From contig NZ_CP107783.1 of assembly GCF_036345255.1 (NCBI RefSeq), forward strand, positions 9,851,001-9,915,000: a stretch of DNA of 64,000 nt, given 5' to 3'. Position numbers and translations under genes: made by a program. Origin of the DNA: Streptomyces sp. NBC_00569. Its GTDB lineage: Bacteria > Actinomycetota > Actinomycetes > Streptomycetales > Streptomycetaceae. Of the stretch, positions 61,037-64,000 are shown one piece after another. The notes below the pieces were generated by a model, which saw only the letters and a program-made list of their open reading frames with translations, searched no databases and was not told the origin of the DNA. The first letter of the stretch is position 1. Every line of letters starts with the position of its first letter.

Positions 61037-62371
61037 GTGAACACCGAAGACACCGGAGAGCTCATCCTGCCCCGGTCGCGCCAAGCGAACGAGCGGCTGC
61101 ACGCCATGATCCCCGGGGGCGCCCACACCTACGCCAAAGGCGACGACCAGTACCCCGAGCACCTGGCCCCGGTCATCAGCCACGGCGCCGGCGCCCATGT
61201 GTGGGACATCGACGGCAACCGGTACATCGAGTACGGCTCCGGCCTGCGATCGGTCAGCCTCGGCCACGCGCACCCGCGCGTGCTCGAGGCGGTGCGGCGG
61301 CAACTCGACCGCGGCAGCAACTTCGTCCGGCCGTCCATCGTGGAGCTCGAGGCCGCGGAACGCTTCCTGGCCACGGTGCCGACCGCCGAGATGGTGAAGT
61401 TCGCGAAGAACGGCTCCGACGTCACCACCGCCGCGGTGCGCCTCGCCCGCGCCGTCACCGGACGCCCGCGAGTGGCGATCTGCGGCGACCATCCGTTCTA
61501 CTCGGTCGATGACTGGTTCATCGGCACCACGCCGATGTCCGCCGGCATTCCGGAGGCGACCACCGAGCTCACCGTGGCGTTCCCGTACGGGGACCTGACC
61601 GCCACCGAGGAGCTCCTGAACTGGTATCAGGACGAGGTCGCCTGCCTGATCCTCGAACCTGCCTCCCACACCGAGCCACCGCCCGGATACCTCACCGGAC
61701 TGCGCGAGTTGGCCGACCGGCACGGCTGCGTACTGATCTTCGACGAGATGATCACGGGCCTGCGCTGGTCCGAGGCCGGCGCCCAGGGCCTGTACGGCGT
61801 CGTCCCCGACCTCTCCACCTTCGGCAAGGCGCTGGGCAACGGGTTCGCCGTCTCCGCGCTGGCCGGGCGCCGCGAGCTGATGGAGCGGGGCGGGCTGCGT
61901 CACTCCGATGACCGGGTGTTCCTGCTGTCCACCACGCACGGTGCGGAAACGCACTCGCTGGCCGCCGCGATGGCCGTGCAGACCACCTATGTCGAGGAGG
62001 GCATCACCGCGCGGCTGCACGCCCTCGGCGAGCGGCTGGCCGCCGGTGTCCGCGACGCCGCGGCGAGCATGGGTGTCGGCGATCACGTCGTCGTCCGGGG
62101 CCGGGCCAGCAACCTGGTCTTCGCCACGCTCGACGAGAACCAGCAGCCGTCACAGCAGTACCGCACCCTGTTCCTGCGCCGGCTCCTCGCGGGCGGAGTG
62201 CTCGCCCCGTCGTTCGTGGTGAGCAGCGCGCTCAGCGACGCAGACATCGACCGCACCGTCGATGTCGTGGCCCAGGCGTGTGCGGTGTACCGGAAGGCAC
62301 TGGACGACGCCGACCCCACCCCCTGGCTGGCCGGTCGGCCCGTGAAGCCCGTATTCCGGAGCTTGGCGTGA
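61037..62371 (+). CDS. class III aminotransferase, glutamate-1-semialdehyde-aminomutase-like
   Basis: A 444-residue PLP enzyme. MIPGGAHTYAKGDDQYPEHL, SHGAGAHVWDIDGNRYIEYG and SLGHAHPRVLEAVRRQL mark the N-terminus, MVKFAKNGSDVTTAAVRLAR the cofactor phosphate site, LIFDEMITGLRWSEAGA the conserved Asp, and LSTFGKALGNGFAVSAL the PLP lysine. In this context it probably transaminates a keto-sugar rather than serving haem synthesis. GTG 61037 lies 7 bp past the epimerase stop. It is the last gene of the locus and ends 12 bp from a convergent gene, with no terminator between. Confidence 0.87.
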   Translation: MNTEDTGELILPRSRQANERLHAMIPGGAHTYAKGDDQYPEHLAPVISHGAGAHVWDIDGNRYIEYGSGLRSVSLGHAHPRVLEAVRRQLDRGSNFVRPSIVELEAAERFLATVPTAEMVKFAKNGSDVTTAAVRLARAVTGRPRVAICGDHPFYSVDDWFIGTTPMSAGIPEATTELTVAFPYGDLTATEELLNWYQDEVACLILEPASHTEPPPGYLTGLRELADRHGCVLIFDEMITGLRWSEAGAQGLYGVVPDLSTFGKALGNGFAVSALAGRRELMERGGLRHSDDRVFLLSTTHGAETHSLAAAMAVQTTYVEEGITARLHALGERLAAGVRDAAASMGVGDHVVVRGRASNLVFATLDENQQPSQQYRTLFLRRLLAGGVLAPSFVVSSALSDADIDRTVDVVAQACAVYRKALDDADPTPWLAGRPVKPVFRSLA

Positions 62372-62383
62372 CGTGACGTGGCA

Positions 62384-63097
62384 TCAGCGGCGCTCCCGCC
62401 GACCGGCGTCGGCCATCCGGCCGAGCCGCCGGTCGGCAACCCGGTCGACCAGCCACCCGGTCGCCGGGATCACGGCCAGCGCGGTGCACCAGCCGCCGAG
62501 GGCGTCGGTCGGGTAGTGCGCTCCCAGGGCGACCTCCGCCCAGCCCATCGCGGCGCCGGCAACCAGCGCCGCGGCGAGCACAAGCAACGTGCCGGCCGTC
62601 CTGCCGAGGCCGAGCCGGCCGGTCACGAACAGCGCCACGATGAGGCCGAGCGCGGTGGCGAAGGTGGTGTGCCCGCTCGGATAGGACAGGTTGCCGTCGC
62701 CGTGGATGGTGCGTCCCACCAGGGCCTTGAGCAGCCTCGCCGTCCCCACGCTCGCGCCGAGACCGGCAACGACGAACACCGCGGCGCGAGGACGCCGTAG
62801 CAGCAGGCAGCCCGTCACGATGGCCACGACCAGCGTCGCCGCTCCGGCGGGCTCGCCCCAGAAGTCCATGACCACAGCGACGTACCGCCACGGCGGCCGC
62901 ACACTGTCCGCCGTCGGCTTGACGATCCACCTGTCCACGATGCCGGGCTGGCTGTGACCGGCGTACCGGACCCCGATCGCGACGAGCACCAGCGCGGCGA
63001 GGCCCGCGATCAGCCCCAGCCGGGCGCGCAGAGACGGGGGCAGAACCGCAGACCCCGGCCGGACGGTCACACGCCCACCGCGACGACGGCGGGGCAT
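62384..63097 (-). CDS. PAP2-family membrane phosphatase
   Basis: A 237-residue membrane protein with about six hydrophobic segments. The acid-phosphatase motifs are visible: KALVGRTIHGDGN (motif 1, modified), LSYPSGHTTFATALG (motif 2), and AEVALGAHYPTDALGGW (motif 3, with His and Asp). Members remove phosphate from lipid pyrophosphates such as undecaprenyl pyrophosphate. Placed convergent with the EPS locus, it could recycle the carrier lipid released by polymerisation, but it may be unrelated. ATG 63097 is used. GTG 63070 is possible. Confidence 0.8.
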   Translation of the reverse strand: MPRRRRGGRVTVRPGSAVLPPSLRARLGLIAGLAALVLVAIGVRYAGHSQPGIVDRWIVKPTADSVRPPWRYVAVVMDFWGEPAGAATLVVAIVTGCLLLRRPRAAVFVVAGLGASVGTARLLKALVGRTIHGDGNLSYPSGHTTFATALGLIVALFVTGRLGLGRTAGTLLVLAAALVAGAAMGWAEVALGAHYPTDALGGWCTALAVIPATGWLVDRVADRRLGRMADAGRRERR

Positions 63098-63646
63098 TGT
63101 CGCCGGACGGCCCCGGTGACCGTAAGTCCGGGCACGACACGGCCTGTGCGCCCCATGAGCGCCGAGGCTCCCGCGGACAGGTCGCAGACACCATCGTTGC
63201 GGCCGCCACCGCCACCGCCACCGCCTGGGCCCGCACCCGCGGGCTGCACGGCTGAACCGAGCAAGATGACAAACCCGTCAAACAGGAACTGGGCTGGGCA
63301 GCATCCCAGCCCCGCTCCGTCCAGGCGATCCAACGCGAGCCCCCGTCGTATCCGATTCACCCTCACGCGATCACAACTGCCCCATGGACAGCCGCTCCTG
63401 GCTTGTACGACTCCGCGGGAGCCGTCAGCATGGCCATCACCCTGGTCAAGGGCGTCGCGATAAGTCTCTACTTGTCACCCTAACCAACAACCCGGCCACG
63501 GCAAACGCCGTCGGACAGACACGGAGCGCGAGCCGCGCCCTGTTCGGCACGCTGGCGCTGCAGGGCACCTTGCGACCCTCTGGGGCGTGAACTGCTCACT
63601 CGACCAGGCCTGTTGGCGAGCGACCGCTTGCGCCGGTCCATCACGG
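63098..63646. other. non-coding stretch with short repeats
   Basis: It contains a CCGCCA repeat (63203-63225) and a hairpin at 63291-63312. A short frame at 63433-63483 resembles the first residues of TerD proteins (MAITLVKGVAISL) but stops after 17 residues. No supported gene. Confidence 0.35.
63291..63312. terminator. perfect 8-bp hairpin
   Basis: GGGCTGGG (63291-63298), loop CAGCAT, CCCAGCCC (63305-63312). It has no T-tract and no gene ending nearby that it clearly serves. Confidence 0.4.
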
Positions 63647-63856
63647 TTACGTCCGCGGGAGAGATGCATGGGCGGCCACTCGGTGATCTCGCTCTGAGCT
63701 ATGCGGGAGTTCGGTGGGCAGGCCGGTCTCCACGGATTCTGACTCGATCGGGTGGAGGCGGCCCTCGGCGAGTAGTCCGAGTCCTATGTAGGGGCGGGCC
63801 TCGGTCCGTTCGTCGCTCTGCTTGGCCAGGACCGCGGCGACCAGGCGGATCAGGGG
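63647..63856 (-). pseudogene. IS256-family transposase, C-terminal fragment
   Basis: The minus strand reads PLIRLVAAVLAKQSDERTEA followed by RPYIGLGLLAEGRLHPIE, matching the C-terminal end of IS256-family transposases (RLVGAVLAEQ-DEW then RRYIGLDVL in intact Streptomyces copies). The upstream DNA up to 64000 is unrelated, so only about 50 conserved residues remain. It marks another lost element at the right end of the window. 63857-64000 shows nothing recognisable. Confidence 0.6.
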
Positions 63857-64000
63857 CGGTGATCACGGCCGGCAAGGTGAGGCCGGCGATCAGCAGCGGG
63901 GTGTGTGATCACGTGGCTGCATGAGAACTGCCAGTCGGCGCCCGACGGGCTGCGGTCGAGGTGAAGCTGGGGCGAGCAGAGGTGTTGTCAGGTCCACCCT

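Noticed and set aside
61037..62371. Haem-synthesis glutamate-1-semialdehyde aminomutase (hemL)
   Set aside because: The family match is clear but the genomic context is a sugar pathway and sequence features are generic to class III aminotransferases, so the hemL name was not applied.
63203..63225. CCGCCA repeat considered as a CRISPR-like or regulatory array
   Set aside because: Simple hexamer repeat of under four units, with no spacers; probably slippage in GC-rich DNA.
63433..63483. TerD-like start MAITLVKGVAISL
   Set aside because: Stops after 17 residues and the match is too short to separate from chance.

Overview
The window is high-GC DNA (clearly above 70% in coding regions) with frequent GTG and TTG starts, GGAGG-type ribosome binding sites, and actinobacterial gene families: PucR regulators, SpoIIE-type phosphatases, FemX, Tat-exported partners of GMC oxidoreductases, and a possible DasR-type operator. 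This points to a Streptomyces or close relative. The amount of insertion-sequence debris and the number of truncated genes suggest an accessory, possibly arm-like, part of the chromosome. That placement is inference.

Left part (1-34 kb), a mosaic. A threonine aldolase fragment is joined directly to the start of an MHS-family transporter on the other strand (junction near 780). Next come a D-threonine aldolase/D-serine dehydratase-like gene, a frameshift-damaged IS5-family element, a truncated TnpB abutting a secreted lamin-tail-domain protein, a 17-bp inverted repeat and a HIT-protein fragment. A likely catabolic operon on the minus strand (TauD-type dioxygenase, MFS carrier, aldehyde dehydrogenase, acyl-CoA ligase; 12.3 to 6.6 kb) diverges from a PucR-type regulator, with palindromes in the shared promoter region. 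A second PucR-type regulator diverges from a GMC oxidoreductase. A four-gene minus-strand operon (21.3 to 17.4 kb) combines a Sec-exported protein, a Tat-exported small subunit, a GMC oxidoreductase without its own signal peptide, and a lipocalin-like protein. A secreted PQQ-type sugar dehydrogenase lies downstream of a DasR-like site. Then follow a TmrB-like ATPase, an aminoglycoside-phosphotransferase-fold protein, a PP2C phosphatase, an IS21 remnant, FemX, a GNAT acetyltransferase, an irregular tRNA-Asp-like sequence, a beta-propeller protein, a DHFR-like reductase and a frameshifted MFS transporter.

Right part (34.8-62.4 kb), one long co-directional exopolysaccharide locus of 19 genes. 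Many neighbours overlap as ATGA, GTGA or TTGA. It encodes an initiating phosphoglycosyltransferase, an AlgD-like GDP-mannose/UDP-glucose dehydrogenase, two GT4 and one GT2 glycosyltransferases, two Wzz-like chain-length proteins with degenerate kinase-like domains, an AsnB-type amidotransferase, a fused alcohol dehydrogenase-Gfo/Idh/MocA enzyme, a heparinase II/III-family protein, a beta-helix lipoprotein, a Wzy-like polymerase, a Wzx-like flippase, a pyruvyl transferase, and an unusual nucleotide-sugar set: C-methyltransferase, RfbF-like nucleotidyltransferase, PIG-L deacetylase, SDR epimerase, DUF4910 protein, RmlC-like epimerase and class III aminotransferase. Together they suggest a Wzx/Wzy-assembled, uronate-containing, amidated and pyruvylated polymer carrying a rare amino or branched sugar. 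The polymer structure is inference.

The window ends with a PAP2 phosphatase on the opposite strand, a non-coding stretch, and a C-terminal fragment of an IS256-family transposase. No rRNA, CRISPR array or replication origin was seen.
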